A DNA stretch of 64,000 nt from Plantago major (taxonomy: Eukaryota > Streptophyta > Magnoliopsida > Lamiales > Plantaginaceae). The notes below the pieces were generated by a model. The model did no database searches. It was not told where the DNA came from and saw only the letters and a program-made list of their open reading frames with translations. Position numbers and translations under genes: made by a program. Positions within the stretch are counted from its first letter, which is position 1; each line of letters opens with the position of its first letter. The DNA is taken from NCBI GenBank assembly GCA_026545765.1, contig CM048840.1, positions 6,793,765 to 6,857,764 on the forward strand, written 5' to 3'. Positions 10,454-22,120 of the stretch are shown piece after piece.

Positions 10454-13400
10454 ATGGATCTATTGGATGATATCTTTGATGACGTTGCTGTGAAGAAGGG
10501 TAAAGTTACTCTTCATGCTTGTTTCATTAATTGTTTTCCAGCAAACTAATTTCCATGCTTTTGCAGCTAGACCAGCGGGCAAATTTCAACCAAAAGCAAA
10601 GGTTAAGCTACCAAAAATGAATTCAGCTGTAGCCTCTGTTCCTTCTTCGATTGCTGTCCGAGCTAGTGATACTGCACCTAGTGAATTAACTGAGCCACAG
10701 AAAAATGCAGAGCCGTCAGACAATAGCTTTGTGGCTTCTGATCATATACCTAGTACCATTGACTCTAATGTTGTCACAGGAGGTGTTGTCCCTCCTTCAG
10801 ATTCAATATCTGTTAATATTTTTAACCCTGAGAATATAGGATTTGGGTCGAATATTGTTGTGGAAGACTCAACCCACACAAATAATGTCTCTGAACTTCC
10901 GACGCACCCAGAACTGTTGGAAGAGGGAAACCCTGGGACTGCTGCTGGATCAAGGAGTGGCAGTGGCATTTCCATGAAAAATAAAGAATGTGAAAGAGAG
11001 GTAAGACCTTGGGTTGCCAGTCTCGTTTGCTGCTTCTGAATGTTGATGGTTAGATTTGGTTTGTTAGAGACTTAATTCAGTATATTGCAGGAAATTGATG
11101 TCATGGATCCTACTGTCTTCTCTGAGTTAACAACTGCACCTGGTATGTGCAATTTTCAGATGCCTGCTTTATGAGTTTTCTAACTCCAGACTATGCTGAC
11201 TCAATTCTCACTGTCCAGCACGGAGCTCCGGAAAATTTAAACCAAAGCCGAAGATACAGACCAGAAAAGGCCATCATGTAGCCAGCACAAAATCAGTCTC
11301 CAACCCACTGAACGCACCAGAAGTCAATTCGAAAGAGAAGAAGTTCCTACATGGTGATGTTCTAAATGTTTCATCAATTGGATTAACTGATTGTGCACTG
11401 ATTGAAGAAACCTCTGAGCTACCTGTGAATGAAGAGTCTATGAATCCGATAGAGACAACTCAGTTGGACCGGGGCAGCAATCTGGAGGGTGTTCCTGAAA
11501 TTCCTGCAAAACTTGTAAGCTACTTATTTGTCACTCTAGACTTTGACGTCTATGTTCTCCCTCAAAATCGATGATCCTTTATATAGTCTGTACATTTTTT
11601 TCCCTGACTGTGGGGCATAACTTTGCTTATTAAATAGGTTTCACGCAGAGCAAAGAAAGGAAAGCATGAAGCTCATATTGCATCCGATCTTCCTTTGCAT
11701 CAGAAAATTGCTTGTGCATCCGGCCAAGAGAATGAAACTGGTAGAGTATTACGGCCTCGCAAAAGAAAAGTCAGTTTTGTGGAACTTGATGAAGCAGAGG
11801 ATGTTCCTGCAATTAATGAGCTGCCAGGCGAAGTTCCTTATAGTCCTGCCATCGAGGACAATGATCATGATGACCAAATTCAACTAGAGAGTGAACCCAA
11901 AGCAAAGAAGTCAAATAGAAAAAAGTCTGGAAAACCTGATGGAGAAAAAGAAAAGCCAGCCAAAAAACAGAAGAAAGCCAAGGAAGTATCTGCTCAGGTT
12001 GCAGATTTAAAGCCAAAAAAATTCTCCCATTCTACTAAGCGAAGACACTCAAGACAGGGTATTTGTCCATAACTCCCGATAATAGAGAATTGCTGCATTT
12101 TGTCTCCAATTAGTTTTTTGATCGGAACTTTCTTAATGCAGTGGACCCGTCCCTAGTAAATATGGACCCTGAACTTATAGACATGAGAAATGTATGTTTT
12201 AGAGACGTAATTCGGCTTGGAGAACACTGGGATCGGCAAACGGTATGTTATCCCGAATTTTGTGGGATGCGTTTGTATGATGGATGCATATTGTATGGAG
12301 TACAGTTATTTTTTTATTCTTAAATTTGTGTGTATGTGGTAGCAGGGGGAGGATCTGGCATATTTTCTACAAATTGGTAATATTTTAAGATTTGTAATTT
12401 TTGTACCAATATGCTGCAGAAAAAGGAAGCAGCAGCAGTGAAACCTGCAGTAAAACCAAGGTAATAAAGTACCTTTTCCAACTTAAGTTGTTCAGTACGA
12501 GAGACTTGCTTTATCTTTTTGTTAGAACTCGAAATATGAGATGTTCAATTCTTTTAAGCCTTAAGCTCTGGATCATATTTCACACTCTGCAAGGTTATTA
12601 GCGTTCATAGAATATGCATGTCATAGTCTTTCATCTCCAGTTCTTTAGCATGAGCACTTCTTTTACCGAACAACATATTTAACCACATGCAGTGTCATAT
12701 GTGTTATTTACCTATTTTATCTCTCCGTTTAAATTTTCCATTGTTGTAGGCCTGTCCATTTTGATGTTACTCCAAAGAATTACCTATTACTATGAAGAGA
12801 AAGTCTCATGAGAGACGGTTTTATGGAGAGACTAAAAGAGAAAAACATTACAGTTATATCTACAAACATTAGTGGTTTGACCGAGAACATCGGTGGCATA
12901 CATATACGTTAAAAATGATATAATATGTTCATTAATAAAACATTATTGATATTGTTTAAAACATTAGACATATACTTAAGAACATCAATCCGTCTCTTAG
13001 GTCTATCATTAATACACGTCTCTTACAAGACTTTGTTTACTATGAATTGTATGCTGCATCATGCTCATGCATGTATGAATTGGCAGAGGCTACATCTGTA
13101 TATTGCATATGGCATGATGACTTTTTCTTTTTTTTTTTCTAATTTAAGAGCCGAAGCTCAACTTTTTATTAATAAAGGAAAGATAAACACGGGGAATATA
13201 GGAACCCGCGGATACAAGCAAAATCATAGGAAACCACAAATCCAACAAAATCACAACGAGCAGAAGCTAGCTCATCATATGATGACTATGAATTTTATGT
13301 TCTAAAGCTTTTCACTGGGTACTTTTCCTTGTCCGGAATTTATGCTGTGCGTACTTTTTACTTTGAGAATGGTATAATGGTTATGATTATTTTTTATTTG

Positions 13401-15589
13401 CAGTAATGGGGATTCTTCGGCTCAATACAATGAAGAAGATGAACCCTTCACATATAGAGAAGGCGAAGAAGATAATGATGAACAAGAAAACCCTGTGATA
13501 GAAGAGAGCAGTGTCTTGGTCAATTACCATACCTACATGGACAGAACACCTACAGTAAGATGGTCTAAACAGGACACTGAATTGTTCTATAAGGTATGTC
13601 TTCATAGTACTTGTATATATCCGTACATGAATGCTTGAAGTCTGCTTGTGCTTTCTAATTGATACCAGAGGATATGGCAATTGATACATAATGTCTTCAA
13701 GTGCACCGTCCATTAGAACGAACTATACAAGGACATCTGCATGATATAATTACTATTGGGGAAACAAAAGAAAAAAGAAAATAAAATGCACATGAAATGA
13801 TGGAGGCTTGAGTCTTTGTTTGCAGTAGATTATAAGTTGCAACTTAATTTAAGGAGACATTAAATTTTGAGTTTGCAAACGATGAAAAAGTAAGGTAGAT
13901 TCTCTTAACTTAAGCTGCATACGGAGAAGCTATTGAAGTTAGGTTGGACGTGCTTAAGCAAATTTTAAGTAGTTTATACTGAAAAAGTGAAAAACTTGGG
14001 GTTTGTAAACTCTCTTTCCGCAACTTCTTACAAAATTGGTCGTTTACCCCCAATTAAAACCTAATACAGTACATAGCAAATTTTCAAAATTGAAGCCATT
14101 TTTCTTTGGTTTTTGGCTTGATGTGGGTCAATTGAGTTATTTCTAAACTTTTATGTTTATGTTATAATGTCTTTTGTATCATATATATAAGTTCAGTATC
14201 CCAGTCATCCCGGTAGCGCAATCCCGCTATCCTAGATTTTTTAGTTGGCGCGACGCGATTTGGGATTAACAACACTGGACTTTTTAGTAATTTTCGAGGT
14301 CGACTTTGACAACAAATTGCCATTACATTTTACCTGAAAAATATTTAACATTATACTCCCTCCGTCCGAATCTTAACTTCCCACTTTCTTTTTTTGTTCG
14401 TCCAATCTCAACTTATCATGCCTTAAAACATCCCTCCTCCTGTATTAATTCTCCCTCTTACTTTATTTTTTATCTTCCATACTTTTATTCATTCAATCAC
14501 ACATTTTCTACATTATTCTAATTATTTATATAGTTTACTTTTAAAACCTTTGTCCAGCTGAACGGGAAGTTGAGTCAGAGATGGATGGAGTGTTATGGAA
14601 GTACACTTCATGAACTTTTGGAATATGATTTTACTAACTATTTTCCGATATAATTTAGTAGAAGTAATTTATGGTCAAAGTCGACTTAAAAAATTACTTG
14701 AGATTGAATTGTGTTCATTTGTTTTGGAATGGAGGGACTATATATCAATACTTGTTGCCGTTTTATTGTCCGACAAGAATGGCAACAGCTATTGACATCC
14801 ACATTATCACCATTTTGTTGTCCAATAGGATCTCTTCCCAGAAGATTTTGGGAATTGGTCATAAACCTTGTACTGCAGTGAGAAGTTTACCTTTTGTTTC
14901 TTTTTCAAGGGAGTAAGCCAGTTTGGGGCAGACCTTTCTATGATCCAACAACTTTTCCCTAGTCGTACCCGTCATCAAATAAAGTTGAAGTATAAGAAAG
15001 AAGAGAAGCAGCATCCATTGAGGCTCCGTGATGCTCTGACTAACCGCACAAAAGGTATGCATATCTTCCTTCCTACTATGAATCTATGATGAGATCCACT
15101 TTTTGTGAATTTATCTCCAGCTTGCTTGATGAATTGTTTTCGTAACATGTAGTAATCTCATTTTTTTTCAGATCTTTCCCATTATAAAGTTTTGATTGAA
15201 CGCTTGAAGAAAATGGCAGAAGAAGAAGAACGAAACGCTGAGAAAGATGAATCCATAGATTTGACAGGCGAGGAAGTTGCAGAAGGGAATTCTCAAGCGG
15301 ATGTATTGTCATCTACCTTTTGTGACTATTTTTTTTATCATTCAGTAGTGTAATTAATTACTGGCGTTCTAGTTTACGTTTTTACTATCAATAATATAGC
15401 TGACCACTCTGTGATGCTGGTTAACTTGTGTAGGATGAAGAAGCAGCTGAAAACGAGCAGATTGAGAAAGAAGAGGGCAAAGAAGATTTAACACATGGTG
15501 TAGTTCAAGAAACTGGGGATCCAGTCGAGGAGCCCTATGATAGCGAAGACGATATGCTTCAATGGAGCCAATACAAGAGCGACATATGA
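10454..15589 (+). CDS. BDP1: BDP1, TFIIIB B'' subunit (SANT/Myb-like)
   Basis: This is the nuclear TFIIIB component that locks RNA polymerase III onto tRNA and 5S promoters. Eleven exons: 10454-10499, 10567-11000, 11091-11142, 11219-11514, 11638-12058, 12142-12242, 12420-12460, 13404-13593, 14910-15054, 15172-15302, 15434-15589. Their phases join into one frame of about 670 aa. The N-terminus has MDLLDDIFDD and two Gly-Lys-Phe-basic motifs (AGKFQPKAKVKLPK and SGKFKPKPKIQ). A Lys-rich stretch is encoded by exon 5. The SANT domain spans about residues 517-566: VRWSKQDTELFYKGVSQFGA, then SMIQQLFPSRTRHQIKLKYK. An acidic C-terminal tail follows. I chose the ATG at 10454 because it opens the conserved MDLLDDIF block; an upstream in-frame ATG at 10280 reads through an apparent intron end. 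Introns 7 and 8 carry transposon remnants but no exon is damaged. Confidence 0.9.
12800..13010. mobile_element. MITE copy, GTCTC..GAGACGG family, in BDP1 intron 7
   Basis: AT-rich element of about 0.2 kb. Its left end has GTCTCATGAGAGACGG and its right end has the inverted CCGTCTCTTAG. The interior is rich in ATTAATAAAACATT-type motifs. Related copies occur at 58043-58250 and 59508-59715. Superfamily not assigned. Confidence 0.6.
13119..13275 (-). mobile_element. 5'-truncated retroposon tail in BDP1 intron 7
   Basis: On the - strand a short sequence ends in GAGCTTCGGCTCTTAAATTAG followed by an A-rich tail (the T-rich tract at 13123-13140 on +). CATATG and GATGACT occur on both sides (near 13101-13116 and 13276-13291), which looks like an imperfect target-site duplication. 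This fits a very short LINE or SINE insertion in antisense orientation. It is not closely related to the LINE at 49677. Confidence 0.5.
14290..14745. mobile_element. Older Stowaway-like element interrupted by the MITE at 14354
   Basis: Outside the younger MITE, the left flank has GGTCGACTTTGAC and the right flank has its inverted match (GTCAAAGTCGACTT, 14671-14684), ending at GGAATGGAGGGACTATA near 14745, a Stowaway-like terminus. The two flanks read as halves of one older inverted-repeat element into which the younger one inserted. The left outer end is uncertain. Confidence 0.45.
14354..14595. mobile_element. Stowaway-type MITE in BDP1 intron 8
   Basis: Starts TA-CTCCCTCCGTCCGAATC with AACTTCCCAC a little further in. 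The right end is the inverted counterpart (GGGAAGTTGAGTC, then GGATGGAGTG-TTA). The CTCCCTCCGT terminus and TA target duplication are the Stowaway/Tc1-mariner signature. About 240 bp, no coding capacity. Confidence 0.75.
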
Positions 15590-16446
15590 CTTTTCCGGAA
15601 ACATGATTATTTATTGTGGTTATAGAATATCCTGATCACAGTTGATTTGGAAGAAATGAAACTCTTTAATTGTATTGAACCTGAAAAATTACATTTTACG
15701 CATATGGTTATAGTTACAATTTACAAGTGGACTGAACCTTAAACGGAAGTTTTCAAGTTTATGCATGTAAGGTGACTGGTAAAACAGATGCTACACTATT
15801 ATTGAACTGTAGTGCTTCGAATAAGCCAAGGATACGAAACTAAATGAAGTGACTTCTTTTCAAACTCCGGAAATTGCTACATCATTGGTACTCTATCAAC
15901 CAGTAAGTCGGTAAATAAAAAACTGGAAACATTGAAGCATTTGTATAATTTATAGGACTTTTCTTAAAGAAAAAAAGAAGCACCAAAAAATGGGTGATAG
16001 CGCTATCATCTGAGTATAGAAACACCACTTTCAAACCCGCGAGGGCTTAGAGAAGGGTGGATCAACTCTAAACCTTTGTAGGGTGCATATGGTTGATCCA
16101 TCAGGTGCTCAACGAGTACATTGAGCAATTTAGGGTTGGACTTGCATTCCAATTCGATTAAGTGCGATTGGAATAAATTATACTTATAGGAAGACACATA
16201 ATTTGACATGGTATGAGACATCTCTTAATAAAAAAAGAATTATATGAGTTAAGATTTGTCAAAATTTGGACTAGTAGTAACCTGGCATCAGATAAACCCC
16301 TAAAACCCTCGAAAAGGCCTTTCTGTTTTCTCCATAGCCTAAACCTCGTTGATTGATTGGTTTCTTCTTCACAACTGCATCTTCATCACCAGCTTTGGGA
16401 GCGAATTTTCTCTTGTTCAAGTAGCTGCAGCAAGCAAGCTACTGAA
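15590..16446. other. BDP1 3' flank and ERG upstream region
   Basis: Tandem (same-strand) intergenic interval of about 0.86 kb holding the BDP1 3' UTR and the ERG promoter and leader. The ERG leader contains short open frames, including an in-frame ATG at 16357 ahead of the preferred start. No repeat recognised. Confidence 0.4.
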
Positions 16447-19400
16447 ATGAAAGCTGCTGTGAGAGCACTGAGATTGAGAGCGCCTCTAACCTCCTTCTCC
16501 AATCCCTGTCAATATTCATCATTCCATCGATTCTACTCAGCTCAGCCTCAGCCTGACGAGCCACAGCCACCTCCAGACGACCACACCGCCGTATTCGACA
16601 GCTCGCACTATGATATAGATTTCAATCAAAATGACAATACAACGACGACGAATTGGGACAACAAGTACAGAGACAGAGTGAGGAGTAAAGTTTTTGGGGA
16701 AGACGTTTCCAATTTGAGGAGGATTGAGAGGGAATTGGAGAAGAAGAATAGAGCTGGTGCTCGTGCGAAGGCGTTTCTCGCTGCCGCCTTGGATGAAGGC
16801 GCTGATGAGGATAATGTGGTGGATTCAAGGGAGGTCAAGGAAGAGGATCAGAAGTCCTTGTCTGTCGGTGTTGTGGGGCCTCCGAATGCCGGCAAATCTG
16901 CTCTTACCAATTGCATTGTAATTATACAAAGCTCTTTATTTATCTTTTCGTTCTAATTTATGGATTTTCATAGTATCGTTTGGTTTACCGTATTTGAATG
17001 TAGATTGGGACCAAGGTTTCTGCTGTTTCGAGGAAGATCAATACAACTACTCAACAAGTGTTGGGTGTTTTGACTCAAGGAGCTACTCAAGTTGTATGTT
17101 TCCGTGTACCTTATCTTGCTTCCTATGTGTTACCTATGCATACATACACATGGAACATGTAGGAGCCCCCCCCCTCATTTTGAGAAAAAGATCAAGTTAG
17201 CTGTGTTTTCTTCAATCATTTGAGGCCGTGAGGTGAAGTATTTTCTTGTAAGGCATGACGCATGAAAGTCTTTTACTATGAGACCATACTTTATCGTTTA
17301 AGATGACCACAATTCTGGATTGTAGAATTGAATTGCATTTATCATGTTTAGTAATGCTTGTGAGAAGAGTTTGTAGTTGTATCGGGATAGGTGGACAGAT
17401 GGAAGCCTACATGTACAGTCATACTGTATGAAATTATTTCTATAGGTGTATGATAAGTCAGACTCACAAGACTGAATTTTTAAAATAGACCTCCAACAGA
17501 AATTTGGAGGTTACTCTGACCTTTTTGTGCATAAATTCTTATGGGTCTTCCTTGGCCCTAATTTTATATGCAGAAATGTGTACACCTTTTTGTTTAACCA
17601 CAAACAGCTCATATGGTAGAGCCGACTGTATTCTGTGAATGTTTCTGATTTTTTTTATATTTTTTAAATGTCCATGCAGTGTTTCTTTGATACCCCGGGA
17701 GTGATGCTAAAGAAAAATGGAATTCCTTACAGGGATATCAGAATTCGCAATCAGAATTCATGGAGTTCCATGGACCTCTATGACGTGCTTTTAGTTATTT
17801 TTGACGTTCATAGACATATTACAAGGTTTGATTTTTTTCAACTATGGATATCCTTCTACAGGAAAATGCTAGTAGCTGTCAGAAATAAAATTTATGGAGC
17901 GTTCCAGTTATCATATGTAGTGATCCTTTATGTTAATATGCCTGTAAGATCTCTGTCATTCAGTATATGTAAGAAGGAGATGTGTGTATATAGACTGGGC
18001 ATGCGGTAATAAGTACCTTAATGTGTCTCCAACTAACTTTTAGCTTTTTACTAGAGTAAATGAGGAACAACTCAAAACCCCCTTAAGCTGCGCTTGAGAG
18101 TCATTACTTGATTTAGAATTACCACAGTAAGTGACAAAGAAAAAGTAAAAACTGCTGTTTCCACGTCTCCTTTCTCTTGTCATGGAATGGCCTAATCCAA
18201 AGAAATTTTCTCCATGAATACTTAAATTCCCCATTCTGTGAAGGCAAGATCTCATTTCCTTTACCGTGTCTGCTTATATGACACTGTCATTATTAGAAGA
18301 TGTCATAGAAACTACCAACTGTATTTAGTAGCTACAGAATTTGTGTATTCATGTATATTCATTTGTAAATATTACATGTAGAAATAAGACATGCACGAAT
18401 AGACACTACAGACCAAGAAAATGAACTGCTGAAATAATTTCTATGCTTTTGTTATGGCAGAGTTACAAGTTATGATAGTGATATAATTCATGGTATACGA
18501 CTATTGCGTCTGTATACCTGAAATTAATTGGCCCCAAGTGACTTTGTTTCGTGTTGTTCATCTAGCCCTGATTCAAGAGTGGTAAGATTGATCCACAGAT
18601 TGGGCTCAATGAAGAGCCCAAGACAGAAACGTATCTTATGCATAAACAAGGTTGACTTGGTTCCGAACAAGAAAGATCTCCTTAGGGTTGCTGAGGAATT
18701 TCGTGATCTTCCAGGATATGACAAGTATGTTTATTGTTTTCTTTTTCCACCTATTATCTGATCAATCTCTGAGGTACCTGATGCAGTTCAGCTGCTTTGC
18801 AGGCAGTTCTTAGTCTCAGGGCTGAAGGGTGCTGGGGTGAAACATCTAACTCAGTATCTAGCTAAGCAGGTACATCTATATAGTTTACAACTCCTTCTCA
18901 CCACTATAAAGGCACTGTTTTCAGTGTTCTAGAGTATTAGTGTTGTATATGTATAAAAAATGTGTATACGTCAAGGAAATTTTGTGTTTTAGCTATTGTA
19001 GCTCTATATATACCTGTATTTTCTCCTAATTTTGTTCCTGGCAACTAAGTTCTTAAGATTTGTTGTATTTTGCCGTTGGGACTTGGACCCTTCCTTCAAG
19101 GTCTCACATAGCAAAGATATTCCACGTCTAAACTGAAAAATTACAGGTGCTTCTTGTTTTTCTTGTTTAGTCAGTAAAAAGACCATGGGATGAAGATCCT
19201 TTTGTCATGAGTGAAGAAGTTATGAAGAGCATATCACTAGAAATTGTGAGAGAAAAATTGCTGGACCATGTGCATCAGGTAATGCTTCTTTAGTTCTTTT
19301 TCACATTTTTATCAGTTAGAATAGGGGACTGTGAGCATTAGTTACAAAACTTAGTTGACTTGATATGACAACTTGGATGAATATAAACATTTATGCAATT

Positions 19401-20000
19401 AAGTTTCTGGATGCAGGAAATCCCGTATGGCATTGAACATCGGTTGATGGGCTGGATTGAGTTGGACGATGGCTCACTTCGAATTGAGCAACATTTTATC
19501 ACACCCAAGATAAGCCAACGGAAAATTTTAATAGGCAGCAAGGGCTCCAAAATAGGGTCAGTATTCCTTTTCTCAAAAATTAAGCCTTCCTCCGAATATA
19601 TCAAATTTATCCAATCAGCTGAGCAACTTCCCATTCCTTGTCCTATGATCTGGTGTTATCAATTTCTTGGCGAGTATCACAAAGTAATCTCTTGTCTTTC
19701 ACATTGAAAACAATCTGTAATTATTTTACACCTGTGCTATCTGATGTTTAGTTTATTGTTACTGATGGTTCACGTTCTCTTATATTTGGCTGTGTTGAGT
19801 AATAATGTCTGTATGTGACAAGATGTTCTTCTTTTACCTGAAAGTGATATGCCCTTCACCCAATTTCCAGAAAGTCAAAACCTAATCACAAATCCCATTT
19901 GTTCCAACTATGCAGGAGAATTGGTATGGAAGCTAATGAGGAGCTGCGGTCCATATTCAAGAAGAAGGTTCATCTCTTCATAAAAGTTTTGGCCAAGTAA
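16447..20000 (+). CDS. ERG: ERG, Era-like GTP-binding protein, organellar
   Basis: Era-family GTPase with a C-terminal KH RNA-binding domain, in plants a mitochondrial factor for small-subunit rRNA maturation. Eight exons: 16447-16917, 17004-17093, 17680-17825, 18566-18724, 18803-18869, 19171-19278, 19417-19556, 19916-20000, all GT-AG, giving about 421 aa in one frame. Visible motifs: G1 GPPNAGKS at residues 144-151, G3 FFDTPG around 190-194, G4 NKVD at 263-266, and the KH region containing ITPKISQRKILIGSKGSKIG then RIGMEANEELRSIF. The N-terminus from MKAAVRALRLRAP is Arg/Ser-rich without early acids, fitting a mitochondrial presequence. An upstream in-frame ATG at 16357 would add 30 residues; I prefer 16447. 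Ser stands where many relatives have Arg at the exon 3/4 junction (HITSPDSR). All GTPase motifs are intact. Confidence 0.92.
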
Positions 20001-20085
20001 AACGATGCCATGACTTTATAGATATACCAATCCAAATAGTTTACTCGCCAGTGACGTGCTGTGTACAGAATTGGTGTCTATTACG

Positions 20086-20153
20086 TTATACCTTCCCTTA
20101 AAGATTCATCTTTTGAAGATTATACCTTCCCTTCAAGATTCATTTTTTGAAGA
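20086..20153 (+). repeat. 34-bp tandem duplication in ERG 3' region
   Basis: Two adjacent 34-bp units starting TTATACCTTCCCTT and ending TTTTGAAGA, differing at a few bases, lie within the probable 3' UTR of ERG. Confidence 0.85.
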
Positions 20154-20540
20154 GTCAGACAGAAAATGTGCTGTGGGAAGGACAAAGCCAACCTACAAAG
20201 CTCCTGTTGTAGTTCAGCCAGTTTAGAATTTTTTTCCTTCCATTTCATCCTCTTTTTTGTTTTTTTTCCCTGGACTTTTTGTTTATGTTTCTTTTTCCTG
20301 GAGGAAACGTCTTGGAGGAATTTGTAAGCTAATATGTCATAAACTTTGTACTTTTTTTTGATTTTTATTTTACTCGAGTTTGATTTTAGTTTCTTGTTCC
20401 GAACTTAATATACAGCAAACTATAGGACACTACAGACCATCTCTTATGAAATACTACTACCAATTGCCACTGGTACTTGTCCCACCAGACATAGGCGAGG
20501 TACAAAATAAGCATCATGTTATTGCTACGAGATCAACAGC

Positions 20541-21845
20541 TTATGCAGTGAAGGGCTGAAAAGGAAGAGTAAGCTGTTCAAGAAGACCTGTAATAGGAAC
20601 AGCCAGTCTAGGCTCGAACTCAAACCCATGCAGTTCATCTCCGCCGCAGCTGAAACCTCTGTTTATGTAGGGGCATGATGGTATCCAGACCCACCGTTTC
20701 GGCCAGAAATTGAACATCAGTGCCTTATCTGATGATCCTCTGATCAGCATCACCACAAACTCACCATGCGCAACACAGTTGAATCCACACCCACCTTCAA
20801 TCTCCGCAAACTGAATGTACAGTTGCTGCGGCATCCTTTCTATCTCCAACCACACTGTCCCGCATTCTTGAAGAGACCAAAGCCTCAAGCTTTTTGGAAC
20901 ATTCAACTTGCTCTTTTCCACAGCCGCAACTAAGATGAGCTTTCCTCTGCTCTCGACCAAGCTCGGGGATCGGAGGAATCTTCTCATTGGAGCTTGAATC
21001 TTGCACCATGTGTTGGATGAAATGTCATAGGATAGAACACTGAATGGGCTGTAGTTCATGCAGTAGAATTTGCCACCCACATGCACCATTCTCCCCGGTT
21101 CGAGGCTGCAGAGCCTTGGGAGGGAAGAGGTGGTGCCCCAAATGGAGTAGAATCCGCTCACGTCAATGTGGAAGCTTTCAGAAGTCAGATTCTTTACTGC
21201 GTAAGGAGATATTAAATCGTCTCCTGCAAACGACAGGTCAATTGAAGAGTTTGTTATGGTCAGGCCAACTGAGGGGCAGAGCCTGGGGCGGAGAGTTGCC
21301 GGAAGCTGAAACAAAGAACCCATTAACGGGTTGCAGAGGAGAATGTTTTTGGAACCGGAGTCTTCCGAAACCCAACAGATCAGGCCGCTGGAAGAGGAAA
21401 CGGGCAAAAAACCAGGAGGGATCAAGGGGAACAACAGACGGTACCATCTCAAGCTGTCAGGATCGAAAAGGTACCCTTCATAGCTTGCTGGTGATCTCTC
21501 TTGGTTTTTGAAGATTTGGTTTTTCAGGCTTTGTTGTTTGAAAAACAGGAACCACTGGAGGCAAGGCGAGCATTGGAGGTATAGTTCAAGAAATGCATTG
21601 GAGAAAATGAGACCATACCATCTTTTACAGACTGCTCGAGAACGAAAAAATGCTGGCGGTGGCAGACAGGCAATGATTCGATCGATCAATCTCTGTGGTA
21701 ATCTGCACCATATTCTGCTGTCCATCCATGGACCTGTGTTAGTTAACATGCAAGTTGGTGAGCCACCAATGGTGATAGAGCTGGTAGTAGAGGTAAATCC
21801 ATAGGGGAAAGGTATGTTATGCATTTGTGTTTGAAAAGCATCCAT
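20541..21845 (-). CDS. UFO: UFO/FIMBRIATA F-box protein
   Basis: F-box protein of the UNUSUAL FLORAL ORGANS/FIMBRIATA type. It is the substrate adaptor of an SCF ubiquitin ligase that works with LEAFY in the nucleus to activate B-class floral genes and pattern floral whorls. Single exon, 434 aa, as is usual for this family. The F-box is about residues 46-90 (LPQRLIDRIIACLPPPAFFR, then SRAVCKRWY). The C-terminal Kelch-like region is highly conserved, with blocks such as GDDLISPYAVKNL, YCMNYSPFSVLSYD, IQAPMRRFLRSPSLVESRGK and AVEKSKLNVPKSLRLWSLQ. ATG at 21845 starts the family-typical short N-terminus. No lesion. It is convergent with ERG, with about 540 bp between the coding ends. Confidence 0.96.
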   Translation of the reverse strand: MDAFQTQMHNIPFPYGFTSTTSSITIGGSPTCMLTNTGPWMDSRIWCRLPQRLIDRIIACLPPPAFFRSRAVCKRWYGLIFSNAFLELYLQCSPCLQWFLFFKQQSLKNQIFKNQERSPASYEGYLFDPDSLRWYRLLFPLIPPGFLPVSSSSGLICWVSEDSGSKNILLCNPLMGSLFQLPATLRPRLCPSVGLTITNSSIDLSFAGDDLISPYAVKNLTSESFHIDVSGFYSIWGTTSSLPRLCSLEPGRMVHVGGKFYCMNYSPFSVLSYDISSNTWCKIQAPMRRFLRSPSLVESRGKLILVAAVEKSKLNVPKSLRLWSLQECGTVWLEIERMPQQLYIQFAEIEGGCGFNCVAHGEFVVMLIRGSSDKALMFNFWPKRWVWIPSCPYINRGFSCGGDELHGFEFEPRLAVPITGLLEQLTLPFQPFTA

Positions 21846-22113
21846 GATGAGAATTGAAGATTACTAGCTACAACTTTGAAGTAGTACTGAAACAAGGTTG
21901 GGTAGATCTTCTTTTGTGGCTCAAAAGGGAAAGAGATTACTACAGAGTTTGGGAAATTTTAAGGAAGAACTGGAACAAAAGGCAAGAAAAAGACACTCTT
22001 TCTTGAATTGGAACAAGTGAAACATCTAGTGTATGATAATATGGTAACATGTTTCTTTCTTATTTTATGTTGGGTTTCTTGTGAATTGGCTTTCGATAGG
22101 GAGGGTCAGTTGT

Positions 22114-22120
22114 TTATATA
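22114..22120 (-). promoter_or_regulatory. Candidate TATA box of UFO
   Basis: On the - strand the sequence reads CCTATATAAACA, about 270 bp upstream of the UFO start codon. It is a good TATA consensus at a plausible distance for a gene with a leader of 200-odd bases. Not otherwise supported. Confidence 0.5.

Noticed and set aside
16357..16446. Upstream ERG start
   Set aside because: In frame, but the extension is Ser/His-rich leader-like sequence; MKAAVRALRLRAP gives a standard mitochondrial presequence.
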